NCBI RefSeq assembly: GCF_004118975.1
Contig: NZ_CP035376.1
Span: forward strand, 992,001 to 1,056,000
Length of the DNA stretch: 64,000 nt
Direction of reading: 5' to 3'
From: Luteimonas sp. YGD11-2
GTDB taxonomy: Bacteria > Pseudomonadota > Gammaproteobacteria > Xanthomonadales > Xanthomonadaceae
Shown here: one piece after another, positions 8,546-17,986 of the stretch
Numbering within the stretch: position 1 is the first letter of the stretch
Layout of the letters: every line of letters starts with the position of its first letter
Notes under the pieces: model-generated
Seen by the model: the letters and a program-made list of their open reading frames with translations, nothing else
What the model was told of the DNA's origin: nothing
Databases searched by the model: none
Position numbers and translations under genes: made by a program

Positions 8546-10806
8546 GTGCAGCGGCGCTGGCAAGGTTGCGGCAGGCGCGCATGCGCGCTGCGCTGGTGGC
8601 ATCGCTCATCGCGTTGCCCTGGCTGGCGGTGCTGGCGGTGCTTGCCTGGCGGATGGGCGGGGCCATCGCCGCGCTCGTGGTCGGGTCGATTGCCGTAGGC
8701 GCGCTGGTCGCCACGATCGCGCACCGGCTGCGGCGCTTCGACCGTGGCTGGCTGGCGTCGATGCTCGATACGCGACGCGCGGATATGGACGACAGTGCTG
8801 CGCTGCTGTTCGTCGATGCGGAGGCATTGCGGCCGCTGCAGCGCCTGCAACGTGCGCGGCTCGACGAGCGGCTGCGCAGCCAGCCGCCGCCGGATCTGCG
8901 TGCGCCATGGCCGTGGCGCGCACTGGCACTGTCCTGGGGCGTCGCTGTCCTCGGGCTGGCGTTGCTGGCGTGGTGGCCATCCACCGACACGCTGCGCACC
9001 ACGACGGCGCCGGCGCAGCGCGATCCGCGCGCTGCTGCGGCGGTGCCACGCCTCGAGACATCCACGCTGCGGATCGAGCCACCGGCGTACACCGGCATCG
9101 AACCGCACACCGTGGCCGTGCTGGATGCGAAGGCACCGGCCGGCTCGCAGCTGGGCTGGCGGCTGCGCATCGCCCCGCAACCGGCAGCGGTCGCGCTGGA
9201 ATTCCTCGATGGCGAGCGCGTCGCGCTGCAGCGCGACGGTGAGCACTGGACGGTGTCGCAGCGGCTGGAACGCTCGCGCCTGTACCGGCTGCGCATTGCC
9301 GGCGCCGCCGCGCAACCGATGCCGCCGTTGCACAGGCTGGATGCGGTGGCCGACCGCGCGCCGCAGGTGCGCGTGCTGGAACCCGAAACGACGCTGCAGT
9401 TGCGCGCCGACGGCCAGCGACAGTGGCGGCTGCTCTTCGAAGCCAGTGACGACTACGGTGTCGCCGCGCAGGCGCAGCTGCGGATCGTGCGTACCGAGGG
9501 CAGCGGCGAGAACCAGACCTTCCACGAGCACCTGCGCACGCTCCGCGGGCAGGGGGAGCCACGGTTGCGACGCTTTACGGTCACGCTCGATATCGCGGAG
9601 TTCGGCCTGCAGCCGGGCGAGGACCTCGTCGCCCGTCTCGAGGTGCGCGACCAGCGCCAGCCGCAAGCGCAGACCGGTCGCAGCGCCAGCGTCATCCTGC
9701 GCTGGCCGCCGCCGGCGCCACCGGATGTCGCCGGGCTGGAAGGCCTCGCCCGACAGGTGCTGCCGGCGTACTTCCGCAGCCAGCGGCAGATCATCATCGA
9801 TGCCGAGGCGCTGATCGCCGAACGTGCGCAACTGGATGCACCGCGCTTCGCCGAGCGTTCGGATTCGCTGGGTGTCGACCAGCGGCTGCTGCGGCTGCGC
9901 TATGGCCAGTTCCTCGGCGAGGAATCCGAGCGTGCGCCGCAACCGCCACCGGTGGCCGGTGAGGCACCCGCGCCGCCGCCGCGCCCGGCGGTGTCGCCGG
10001 GCGGGATCTTCGCCGACGGCTCCGATGCGCTGCCCGAGGCCGGCGCGACTGCCGATGCGCACGGGCACGGGCATGCCGATACCGACGCCGACGCCGACGC
10101 CGCGTCGCCCGACACCCCGGCAGCCCACGACGACCACGACCACGCCGAGGCCGCCCCCGAGGACGGCGTGTTCGGCCGCGCCGGCGACGTGGTCGCCGCA
10201 TTCGGCCACACCCATGACATCCCCGAGGCGGCGACCCTGCTCGATCCCAGAACCCGCGAAACCCTGCGTCGTGCGCTCAACGAGATGTGGCAGTCGGAAC
10301 TGCACCTGCGGCAGGCCGAGCCGTCGGCGGCGCTGCCGTATGCCAACCGCGCGCTGGAGCTGATCAAGCAGGTGCAGGAGGCCGACCGCATCTATCTGGC
10401 GCGGGTCGGTGCGCAGTTGCCGCCGATCGACGAGAGCCGGCGTCTCGGTGGTGATCGCGAGGGTCTGGCCTCGCGCGCGCTGCCGGCACTGGCAGGCCCC
10501 GCCGATGACGCACGGCTGCACGAAGCGTGGTGGGCGCTCGCCGATAACGCGGCCGATCCGCTGCCGCTGCTGGATGCGTTGCAGGCCTGGGCGGGCAGCG
10601 CGCCGCTCGACGATCCGCTGGCGCTGGTCGCCGCGATCGATGCCGTGCGCAACGATCCCGGATGCGACGACTGCCGCGACACCTTGCGCGGGCTGCTGTG
10701 GCACGCGATGCGTCGGCCGGCCGCCGGCATCGCCCCGCGCGCCGCCGACGACAGCGGCGCCCGTTACCTGCGCGCATTGCAGGACACCGCGGAGCCCGCG
10801 CAATGA
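8542..10806 (+). CDS. Large membrane protein of the MoxR/BatA operon (DUF4175-like, tentative)
   Basis: This 754-residue protein starts at ATG 8542 in an ATGA overlap with the preceding gene. Two adjacent helices lie at residues about 15-57 (SLIALPWLAVLAVLAWRM and IAALVVGSIAVGALVATI), and a third (WGVAVLGLALLAWW) at about 135-150. A long soluble region follows that resembles DUF4175-type proteins found in the same gene context. An Asp/His-rich linker (HGHGHADTDADADA, then DDHDHAE) near residues 510-540 might bind metal. The C-terminus is helical and contains CDDC. Function is unknown. The large periplasmic part plus operon position suggest a component of a MoxR-dependent envelope complex (inference); the DUF4175 label is uncertain. 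Confidence 0.72.
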   Translation: MSAAALARLRQARMRAALVASLIALPWLAVLAVLAWRMGGAIAALVVGSIAVGALVATIAHRLRRFDRGWLASMLDTRRADMDDSAALLFVDAEALRPLQRLQRARLDERLRSQPPPDLRAPWPWRALALSWGVAVLGLALLAWWPSTDTLRTTTAPAQRDPRAAAAVPRLETSTLRIEPPAYTGIEPHTVAVLDAKAPAGSQLGWRLRIAPQPAAVALEFLDGERVALQRDGEHWTVSQRLERSRLYRLRIAGAAAQPMPPLHRLDAVADRAPQVRVLEPETTLQLRADGQRQWRLLFEASDDYGVAAQAQLRIVRTEGSGENQTFHEHLRTLRGQGEPRLRRFTVTLDIAEFGLQPGEDLVARLEVRDQRQPQAQTGRSASVILRWPPPAPPDVAGLEGLARQVLPAYFRSQRQIIIDAEALIAERAQLDAPRFAERSDSLGVDQRLLRLRYGQFLGEESERAPQPPPVAGEAPAPPPRPAVSPGGIFADGSDALPEAGATADAHGHGHADTDADADAASPDTPAAHDDHDHAEAAPEDGVFGRAGDVVAAFGHTHDIPEAATLLDPRTRETLRRALNEMWQSELHLRQAEPSAALPYANRALELIKQVQEADRIYLARVGAQLPPIDESRRLGGDREGLASRALPALAGPADDARLHEAWWALADNAADPLPLLDALQAWAGSAPLDDPLALVAAIDAVRNDPGCDDCRDTLRGLLWHAMRRPAAGIAPRAADDSGARYLRALQDTAEPAQ

Positions 10807-12674
10807 TGCTGTCGACGCCTTCGCTGGCGGTCACCGCCACCATCACCGCGGCGCTTGCGCTGCTGGCGGGCGTGCGCATCGTGCTCTGGCAGCGGCGTGC
10901 GCCGCCCGGCACGCGTTCGCGCGGCTGGCGGCTGGCGCTGCTGTTGCTGGCGCAACCCGCGTGGGCGGTGCTGCTGGTCCTGGCCATCCATCCGCCGGCA
11001 GGCCTGCAGCCGGACGCCACGCTGACGGTGCTGACCGGCGGCCGCGCCGACGCGCCGGCGGTCCGGCCCGGCAGCGCTGTCGTCGCTCTGCCGGAAGCCG
11101 AGGCGGCCGCTGGGGTGCGCAGGGTGCCCGATCTCGCCACCGCGTTGCGTCTGCATCCGGACACCCGGGTGCTGCGGGTGTTCGGCGATGGCCTGGTCGC
11201 GCGCGACCTCGACGTGCCGCCCGTGGTCGCGGTGGAGTTCGATCCGCCACCGCCGGTGCGGGGCTTCGCCGACATCACCCGGCCGGGCTCGACGGTGGCC
11301 GGCGACGCCCTGCGGGTGAGCGGCCGCGTACATGGCGTGGTCGACGGCGCGGTCGAGCTCGTCGATCCCGCGGGCGTGCGCGTGGACAGCACGGTCCTGG
11401 ACGACAGTGGCCGTTTCGTCGTGCAGGCGCCGACGTTCGCGGCCGGTCCCGCACGCTTCCAGCTGCGCCTGCGCGACCCCGCCGGTGTCCTCGTCGAGGA
11501 GGCGCCGCTGCATCTCTGGATCGACGCAGCGGCCGCGCCACGGCTGCGGATGCTGGCCGGCGCTGCGAATGCCGAAACACGTTTCCTGCGGCGCTGGGCG
11601 GTGGATGCCGGGCTGCCGCTGCAGATGCGGATCACGCTGGGTGCAGGCATGGCGCTGGGCGCAGGCGGCGGCATCGATGCGGCGAGCCTCGCGCAGACCG
11701 ATGTGCTGGTGGTGGATGCCCGCAGCTGGGCGGGTCTCGGCGCCGGCGGTCGCGCTTCGGTGCTGACTGCGGTGGAGTCCGGCATGGGGCTGGTGCTGCG
11801 CGCCGACGCGCCCGGTACGCCTGCCGGCCTGGCGGGTGCCGGCTTCCGCCTGTCGGGCGGGCAGGGCACCGTGCCGCTGCGGTTGCCGCTGGCTGGTGCC
11901 GGCGACGCCGAGGCCCTGCGTGCGCGTCTCGGGCCCGGCACCGCCGATGCGCCGTTCGACCTCGAGCAGGCGCAGGCAGCGGTGCCTGCGCCGCTGGCGC
12001 GGCAGTTGCAGGTCGACGGTGCACAGGCGGTTGCGCTCGGCGGTGGCGGCGAGGGCGGGCCATGGGCATGGTGGCGCCCGCACGGGCAGGGCCGGGTGCT
12101 GGTGTGGACGCTGCAGGACAGCTACCGGCTGGTGCTCGCGGGCCGTGCGGACCTGCACGGTGCGCTGTGGAGCGAGGCGGTGGCGACGGTCGCACGCGCG
12201 CAGGCGGTGCCGGCAGTGCGCATCGATGCACCGGCATTCGCCGACCAGCGGGTGCGTATCTGTGGTGCCGGTGCGCGGGCGCGGGTGCTCGCGCCGGATG
12301 GCGGCGCATCGCCGCTGTGGCCCCGGGCCGTGGGCGGCGACAGCTGCGCCGGCTACTGGCCGCGCCAGCCGGGCTGGCATCGCGTACTGGAGGGCGACAC
12401 CGTGCGCACGGCGTTCCATGTCCATCCCGTGGATGCCTGGCCGGCACTGCGTGCGGCGCGACGGGCCACTGCCACCCAGGATCTGGTCAGCCACTGCGAA
12501 GGCGGCTGCGCGGACACGCCCGTGGCGCAACCGGCGCAGCCCGTGCCGGGCCCGGCATGGCCGTGGTGGCTCGCCTGGCTGGCGGTCTCCGCAGCGCTGT
12601 GGTGGTTCGAACGCAGCCGTCATGGACGCCGGCATGACGACGACGGCGGCCCACCAGCCCGGGGCGCGCCGTAG
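10803..12674 (+). CDS. Large membrane protein, last gene of the MoxR/BatA operon
   Basis: This 623-residue protein starts at ATG 10803 (or ATG 10806 in the same frame), overlapping the previous stop. Two N-terminal helices (LAVTATITAALALLAGVRIVL and LALLLLAQPAWAVLLVLAI) and one near the C-terminus (WPWWLAWLAVSAALWWFERS) bracket a long periplasmic region. The middle contains a segment beginning LAQTDVLVVDARSW, then GMGLVLRADAPG, which looks like the glutamine-amidotransferase-like fold seen in such BatA-operon proteins. No catalytic triad is recognisable. It ends with a short basic, His/Asp-containing cytoplasmic tail. Function unknown; it most likely forms a complex with the two upstream membrane proteins. 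Confidence 0.75.
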   Translation: MMLSTPSLAVTATITAALALLAGVRIVLWQRRAPPGTRSRGWRLALLLLAQPAWAVLLVLAIHPPAGLQPDATLTVLTGGRADAPAVRPGSAVVALPEAEAAAGVRRVPDLATALRLHPDTRVLRVFGDGLVARDLDVPPVVAVEFDPPPPVRGFADITRPGSTVAGDALRVSGRVHGVVDGAVELVDPAGVRVDSTVLDDSGRFVVQAPTFAAGPARFQLRLRDPAGVLVEEAPLHLWIDAAAAPRLRMLAGAANAETRFLRRWAVDAGLPLQMRITLGAGMALGAGGGIDAASLAQTDVLVVDARSWAGLGAGGRASVLTAVESGMGLVLRADAPGTPAGLAGAGFRLSGGQGTVPLRLPLAGAGDAEALRARLGPGTADAPFDLEQAQAAVPAPLARQLQVDGAQAVALGGGGEGGPWAWWRPHGQGRVLVWTLQDSYRLVLAGRADLHGALWSEAVATVARAQAVPAVRIDAPAFADQRVRICGAGARARVLAPDGGASPLWPRAVGGDSCAGYWPRQPGWHRVLEGDTVRTAFHVHPVDAWPALRAARRATATQDLVSHCEGGCADTPVAQPAQPVPGPAWPWWLAWLAVSAALWWFERSRHGRRHDDDGGPPARGAP

Positions 12675-12705
12675 ACTCCCGGCATCCCATCCCCGGTACG
12701 CCCCC

Positions 12706-13057
12706 ATGCATTACACAGGCAGCTGCCATTGCGGACGCATCGCCTTCGCTCGACGCCGGCGAAGGCCTCGGCGAGGTCTATGACTGCAACTGTTCGATGT
12801 GCCGCCGGCGCGGCGGCCTGCTGGCGTTCTTTCCGCGCGAGGCGCTGGAGCTGACGACCGACCCCGGCGACCTCGGCACCTACCGTTTCAACAGGCGGCA
12901 GCTGCAGCATCACTTCTGCGCCACCTGCGGGATCGCGCCCTTCAGCGAGGGCACCGACCCGCAGGGCAATCCCACGGTTGCGGTCAACGTGCGCTGCCTG
13001 GACGGGGTCGACCCCGGCGCGCTCACCGTCGTGCAGGTCAACGGCGCGGAGTTCTGA
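12706..13057 (+). pseudogene. GFA-family (CENP-V/Gfa fold) gene interrupted by a frameshift
   Basis: From ATG 12706 the first frame reads MHYTGSCHCGRIAFA, the exact start expected of a GFA-family (glutathione-dependent formaldehyde-activating-like) zinc protein, but soon runs into Arg-rich nonsense and a stop at 12781-12783. The rest of the family pattern continues in another frame from about 12749: LDAGEGLGEVYDCNCSMC, then CATCGIAPFSEG, ending at 13057. Restoring two bases (GC) in the GCGC-prone stretch near 12747-12751 would join the halves. All zinc-ligand cysteines (CxC, CxCxxC, CxxC) are present across the two frames. It is therefore either a recent pseudogene or a sequencing error. Confidence 0.82.
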
Positions 13058-13075
13058 CCCCCGCGCCGCGGCGCA

Positions 13076-13378
13076 TCAGCGGGTGTCTTCCTCGTCGTCC
13101 TCGAACTCGACGATCGCGCCCATCTGGTAGGCCAGCTCGGTCACCGCCTCGCGCACCTTGCGGGCGGTGGAATCGTTGGGCGCGTCGATCTCGATCTCGT
13201 GCATGTTCGGCCCGCGTTCCTCGGCAAGGCCGGCGGAACTGGAGTCGTCGTCATCCATGTGCGGCATGAGGTCTGCGATCTCCTCGACGTGTTCGATACC
13301 GTCCAGGCTCTGCAGCAGGTTCATGATGCCGCGGACGGTATCGTCCTCGCCGGTGATGCGGATGCGGAGCATGGGCAT
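13076..13378 (-). CDS. Small acidic conserved protein, function unknown
   Basis: This is a 100-residue acidic protein, with runs such as MDDDDSSS and a C-terminal EFEDDEED. The N-terminal MLRIRITGEDDTVRG and the later alternation MHEIEIDAP plus a helix suggest a small ferredoxin/ACT-like beta-alpha-beta fold, but I cannot name a family. The frame opens at a TTG (13387). ATG 13378 is preferred because a GAGAGAG purine run sits 9 bases upstream. It has no signal peptide or membrane helix. It lies convergent to the broken GFA gene and 85 bases downstream of the cyclophilin gene on the same strand, so the two could be co-transcribed. Confidence 0.7.
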   Translation of the reverse strand: MPMLRIRITGEDDTVRGIMNLLQSLDGIEHVEEIADLMPHMDDDDSSSAGLAEERGPNMHEIEIDAPNDSTARKVREAVTELAYQMGAIVEFEDDEEDTR

Positions 13379-13463
13379 GGACGACAACTCTCTCGTTCGG
13401 GATGGATCGGCAGGCTAGGCACGCATCCGGGAAGGCCGCGTGAGGGCATTGCAGGCCTGCGGC

Positions 13464-14378
<915 letters not shown>

Positions 14379-14512
14379 CTTCGGAATCCCCTGGAACGGT
14401 GACCGTCGATTCTCGCCGCAACCGCGCCCGAGCGCGCGCCCCGGACTTCCGGCACATCCACTAGTGCGAAGTTGCCAATAGCATCGATCTCGACATAGCG
14501 AAGCCCCGTGCC

Positions 14513-14890
14513 ATGACCAGCTACGAATCCGCCATCGACCTGCAGCTGCGCAAGTTCCAGAAGGAACTGAGCGCCGGCACGGTGTCGCTGGTGCTGCTGG
14601 CGGTACTGGCCACGGCGCCGGCGCCGATGTACGGCTACCAGATCGCCAAGCAGCTCGAAGGCGTGGATGGCGGGGCGCTGGCCGGCAAGCAGAGCGCGCT
14701 GTACCCGGTGCTGCGCAACCTCGAGGCGGCGGGGTTGCTGGCCAGCCATGTCGAGCCTTCGGTGTCGGGCCCGCCGCGTCGCTACTACCGCATCACCACC
14801 GCCGGGCGCGGGGTGCTGGGCCGCTGGATCACGGCCTGGACCGCCACCCGCGATTCCGTCGATTCCGTCCTCAAGGGAGTGCCCGAATGA
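14513..14890 (+). CDS. PadR-family transcriptional regulator
   Basis: This is a 125-residue PadR-type winged-helix repressor. The segment [13 protein letters not shown] followed by [16 protein letters not shown] and a wing [12 protein letters not shown] is the PadR signature. An N-terminal extension precedes the DNA-binding domain. The gene overlaps the downstream membrane-protein gene by four bases (ATGA), which is the usual PadR plus HAAS/DUF1700 arrangement: the membrane protein is the probable regulatory target or partner. The operator is likely its own promoter upstream of 14513 (inference); I could not identify a clear palindrome there. Confidence 0.92.
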   Translation: MTSYESAIDLQLRKFQKELSAGTVSLVLLAVLATAPAPMYGYQIAKQLEGVDGGALAGKQSALYPVLRNLEAAGLLASHVEPSVSGPPRRYYRITTAGRGVLGRWITAWTATRDSVDSVLKGVPE

Positions 14891-15795
14891 ACGCCAACCG
14901 GTTGCCGACGACGATCCCCGAATACCTCGAGCATCTCCGGCGCTCGCTGGCCGGGGCCGATCCCGCGCTGATCCAGGACGCGCTGTACGACGCCGAGGAA
15001 TACCTGCGCTCCGAGCTTGCCGAGAACCCCGGCCGCAGCGAGGCCGAGGTGATCGCCGCCGTGGCCTCGAGCTACGGGGCGCCGGAGGAGGTCGCCGACA
15101 TCTATCGCGACACCGAGGTCACTGTGCAGACCGCGCTGCGCGCACCGCCGCCGAAGTCCCGCGATTCGCTCCTCGGCCGGTTCTTCGGCGTGGCCGCCGA
15201 TCCGCGCGCCTATGCATCGCTGTTCTACATGGTGCTGGCGCTGGCGACGGGCATCTTCTACTTCACCTGGGTGGTGACCGGGCTGTCGCTTTCCGCAGGC
15301 CTGGCGATCCTGATCATCGGCATCCCGTTCGTCATCCTGTTCTTCGGTTCGGTGCGGATCCTGTCGCTGGTGGAAGGCCGCATCGTCGAGGTGATGCTCG
15401 GCGAGCGCATGCCGCGGCGGCCGCTGTACAACGCACGCGGGCGCAGCATCCTGCAGCGCATCGGCGACATGTTCACCGACCCGCGCAGCTGGAGCACGCT
15501 GCTGTACATGCTGCTGATGCTGCCGCTGGGCGTCATCTACTTCACCATCGCGGTGACGCTGGGCAGCCTGTCGCTGACGATGCTGCTGTCGCCACTGGCC
15601 CTGCTGCCGGGCGTCGACTATGCGGTCTGGTTCTGGGGTGTCGATCTCGTCGAGGACGCCGCCTGGCTGCTGCCGCTGGTAGCGCTCGTCGGCGCACTGC
15701 TGCTGTTCGTCACCCTGCACCTGGCCCGCGCGATCGGCCGCATGCACGGCCTGCTGGCCAAGCACCTGCTGGTCAAGACGGCGCAGTACGCATGA
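14887..15795 (+). CDS. HAAS/DUF1700-type sensor-domain membrane protein
   Basis: This 302-residue protein is paired with PadR. Residues 1-80 form the helical HAAS domain (YLEHLRRSLAGAD, then YDAEEYLRSELAE, then SYGAPEEVADIYRDTE). The remainder is a duplicated membrane module with four or more helices, including YASLFYMVLALATGIFYFTW and the matching STLLYMLLMLPLGVIYFTI. The two halves resemble each other (both contain DPR-(A/S)-(Y/W)-(A/S)), which suggests an internal duplication typical of the putative sensor domain. It is translationally coupled to the regulator. It probably senses membrane or envelope state and works with PadR (inference). Confidence 0.85.
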   Translation: MNANRLPTTIPEYLEHLRRSLAGADPALIQDALYDAEEYLRSELAENPGRSEAEVIAAVASSYGAPEEVADIYRDTEVTVQTALRAPPPKSRDSLLGRFFGVAADPRAYASLFYMVLALATGIFYFTWVVTGLSLSAGLAILIIGIPFVILFFGSVRILSLVEGRIVEVMLGERMPRRPLYNARGRSILQRIGDMFTDPRSWSTLLYMLLMLPLGVIYFTIAVTLGSLSLTMLLSPLALLPGVDYAVWFWGVDLVEDAAWLLPLVALVGALLLFVTLHLARAIGRMHGLLAKHLLVKTAQYA

Positions 15796-15812
15796 GCAAG
15801 CGTCGTCTCCGC

Positions 15813-15861
15813 CCTTCTCCCGCTCGCGGGAGAAGGTGGCGCGTAGCGCCGGATGAGGGCG
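15813..15861. repeat. REP-like palindromic element, second copy
   Basis: CCTTCTCCCGC (15813-15823) pairs with GCGGGAGAAGG (15826-15836), followed by the tail GTGGCGCGTAGCGCCGGATG. The tail matches the element at 4638-4673 almost base for base. It lies just downstream of the HAAS protein gene. Confidence 0.75.
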
Positions 15862-15954
15862 TCTTCGAGCCGCTGCACGCGCCTTCTGCCCGCACCGCGA
15901 CCCTCTCCCCGTGAACCGGAGAGGGACTCATGCAGGCCGGTGACTGCAGCGCCG

Positions 15955-17256
15955 TCAGGTCGCGCCGGAGCGGGATGAATGCGCCGCCGGTGTCGTCGAC
16001 GCAACCCGTTTGCCCGCGTAGCGCGCAATGAAGTCGCGCACCTGCGGATACACCCGGGTGCGCCAGCGGCGGCCGCTGAAGATCCCGTAATGGCCGGCGC
16101 CGTCGACGGTGATGTGTGCCCGATGCGCTTGCGGCACGCCGGTGCACAGCGTGTGCGCGGCGCGCGTCTGGCCGAGGCCGGAGATGTCGTCGAGCTCGCC
16201 CTCGATGGTCAGGATGGCGGTATCGCCGATCGCCGCCGGCGTCACCCGTTCGCCGCCCACGTCCCACTCCCCGCGCGGCAGCAGGTGCTGCTGGAACACG
16301 ATGCGCACGGTGTCCAGGTAGTACTCGGCCGGCATGTCGAGCACCGCGTTGTATTCGTCGTAGAAGCGGCGGTGTGACTGCGCGTCGTCGAGGTCGCCCT
16401 TGACGAGGTTGCGGTAGAAATCCCAGTGCGACATGAAATGCCGTTCCGGGTTCATCGCCATGAAGCCGGAATGCTGCAGGAAGCCCGGGTAGACACGCCG
16501 GCCGCGGCCGGGATAGTTGGCCGGCACCTGGTGGATGAGGTTGTTCTCGAACCACCACAGCGGGCGCTGGGTGGCGAGGTTGTTGACCGAGGTCGGGGAT
16601 TCGCGCGCATCGATCGGCCCGCCCATCAGCACCAGCGAGCGCGGCGTGGTTTCGCCGCGCGCGGCCATCAGCGACACCGCGGCCAGCACCGGCACCGTCG
16701 GCTGGCAGACGCTGATCACGTGCAGGTCGTCGGCGCCGATCAGGCGGATGAAGTCCTCGATGTAGGCGACGTAGTCATCCAGCGTGAACGCACCTTCCTC
16801 GCCCGGCACCATGCGCGCGTCGACCCAGTCGGTGATATAGACCTTGTGGTCGCGCAGCAGGGTGCGCACGGTGTCGCGCAGCAGGGTGGCATGGTGACCG
16901 GACAGCGGTGCCACCACCAGCACCGGCGGTTGGCCCTTCATCTCGCCGATGGCGCCGGCGTCGTCGCTGAAACGCTTGAAGCGCAACAGACGGCAGAACG
17001 GCCTGCGCGCGACCTCGCGCTCGACCACCGGGTACACGCTGCCGTCGACTTCCACCGAGTGGATGCCGAACTCCGGCTTCTCGTAATCCTTGGCGACGCG
17101 ATGGAACAGCTCGCTGGCCGCCGACACCTGCTCGGCGCCGGGCAGCATCGCCAGCAGGCTGCCGGGTGCGGAAAAGGCCCGCGCATTGGCTTCCGCCCAG
17201 TAGGCATGCGGTGCCAGGAAGGCGCGGCCGAACTCGTGCAGCTGGTAAAGGAACAT
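15955..17256 (-). CDS. phaZ: Intracellular polyhydroxyalkanoate depolymerase
   Basis: This 433-residue protein is of the intracellular PHA/PHB depolymerase family, which releases 3-hydroxybutyrate units from storage granules. The start MFLYQLHEFGRAFLAP at ATG 17256 matches the family N-terminus; an in-frame ATG 15 codons upstream is less likely. The nucleophile elbow reads HVISVCQPTVP, the cysteine-containing lipase-box variant of intracellular PhaZ enzymes. The closing DGAGHYGIFSGRRW carries the catalytic His. There is no signal peptide, as expected. A 3-hydroxybutyrate dehydrogenase lies 2 kb away at 19211-19996, the next step of PHB use. No PHA synthase is in the window. Confidence 0.9.
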   Translation of the reverse strand: MFLYQLHEFGRAFLAPHAYWAEANARAFSAPGSLLAMLPGAEQVSAASELFHRVAKDYEKPEFGIHSVEVDGSVYPVVEREVARRPFCRLLRFKRFSDDAGAIGEMKGQPPVLVVAPLSGHHATLLRDTVRTLLRDHKVYITDWVDARMVPGEEGAFTLDDYVAYIEDFIRLIGADDLHVISVCQPTVPVLAAVSLMAARGETTPRSLVLMGGPIDARESPTSVNNLATQRPLWWFENNLIHQVPANYPGRGRRVYPGFLQHSGFMAMNPERHFMSHWDFYRNLVKGDLDDAQSHRRFYDEYNAVLDMPAEYYLDTVRIVFQQHLLPRGEWDVGGERVTPAAIGDTAILTIEGELDDISGLGQTRAAHTLCTGVPQAHRAHITVDGAGHYGIFSGRRWRTRVYPQVRDFIARYAGKRVASTTPAAHSSRSGAT

Positions 17257-17334
17257 GGGCGGATCGCGCCTCGCAGGCGTCAGGATGCTGCGTCGCAGCA
17301 TATCGGATGTACCTGCATTGCGCCTGTCCAGGGC

Positions 17335-17928
17335 TCAGTCGATGACTTCGAGCGCCGTGGCGCTGTCGGCAAGTGCCGGTGACAGCCAGCAATGCGAGCC
17401 CAGCGGGCGGAACCCGGCGGCCGCGAAACGCCGGCGGTAGAAGCCGGCCGGCCGGCGCAGGTAGCCGTCGTCGTCACCTTCGGCGTCGTCCTCCCGCGTG
17501 AACGTCTCCAGGAAGGCGATCCCGCCACAGAGGTCCGCCACGCCACCCAGCCCGCGATCGATCTCGCGCGCCGGCAGGTAATGCAACACGTCGCTGCACA
17601 CCACCAGGTCAGCGGGCGGGCAGGGGCGCAGGTATTCGAAGTCGGCGAAGTGCGCCAGGTGGAGGTTGCGCCGGGCGCCGTAGCGTTCGACCGCATAGCT
17701 GCTGCTGTCGAAGCCGATGTAGCGCGCTTTCGGCCGCAGCTTCAGCAATGGTGCGCGCCATGCGCCTTCGCCGCAGCCGATGTCGAGCACGCTGCGCAGC
17801 GGGCGTTCCAGGTGGTATTCGGCAGTGGCCACGGCGAGCGCCACCTTGCGCATCAGGCGTTGCGTGCCGCCGATGCCGCCATTGCGGTACCAGCGGTCGA
17901 AGTAGGCACGGTCGTATGTCTTGTCCAT
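17335..17928 (-). CDS. Class I SAM-dependent methyltransferase
   Basis: This 197-residue methyltransferase shows SAM motif I as SVLDIGCGEGAWR, an acidic motif II (YIGFDSS) and the motif IV region ADLVVCSDVLHYLP. ATG 17928 (MDKTYDRAYFDRWYRNG) is preferred over the frame's first codon 20 residues upstream, because the YDRAYFDRWYR opening is the conserved family start. The gap to phaZ is 78 bases on the same strand, and the divergent hemJ-like gene begins 58 bases away. The substrate is unknown; small-molecule or quinone-type methylation are both possible. Confidence 0.87.
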   Translation of the reverse strand: MDKTYDRAYFDRWYRNGGIGGTQRLMRKVALAVATAEYHLERPLRSVLDIGCGEGAWRAPLLKLRPKARYIGFDSSSYAVERYGARRNLHLAHFADFEYLRPCPPADLVVCSDVLHYLPAREIDRGLGGVADLCGGIAFLETFTREDDAEGDDDGYLRRPAGFYRRRFAAAGFRPLGSHCWLSPALADSATALEVID

Positions 17929-17986
17929 GCCGGTACGATACCGGCACCGGGCACGGGCCCGAACGTCGTCGTAAAGGACACCGCGC

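Noticed and set aside
8407..10803. A 798-codon minus-strand frame over the 754-residue membrane protein
   Set aside because: It is a shadow of the plus-strand gene, with Arg/Gln-rich composition, no ribosome site and no recognisable motif.
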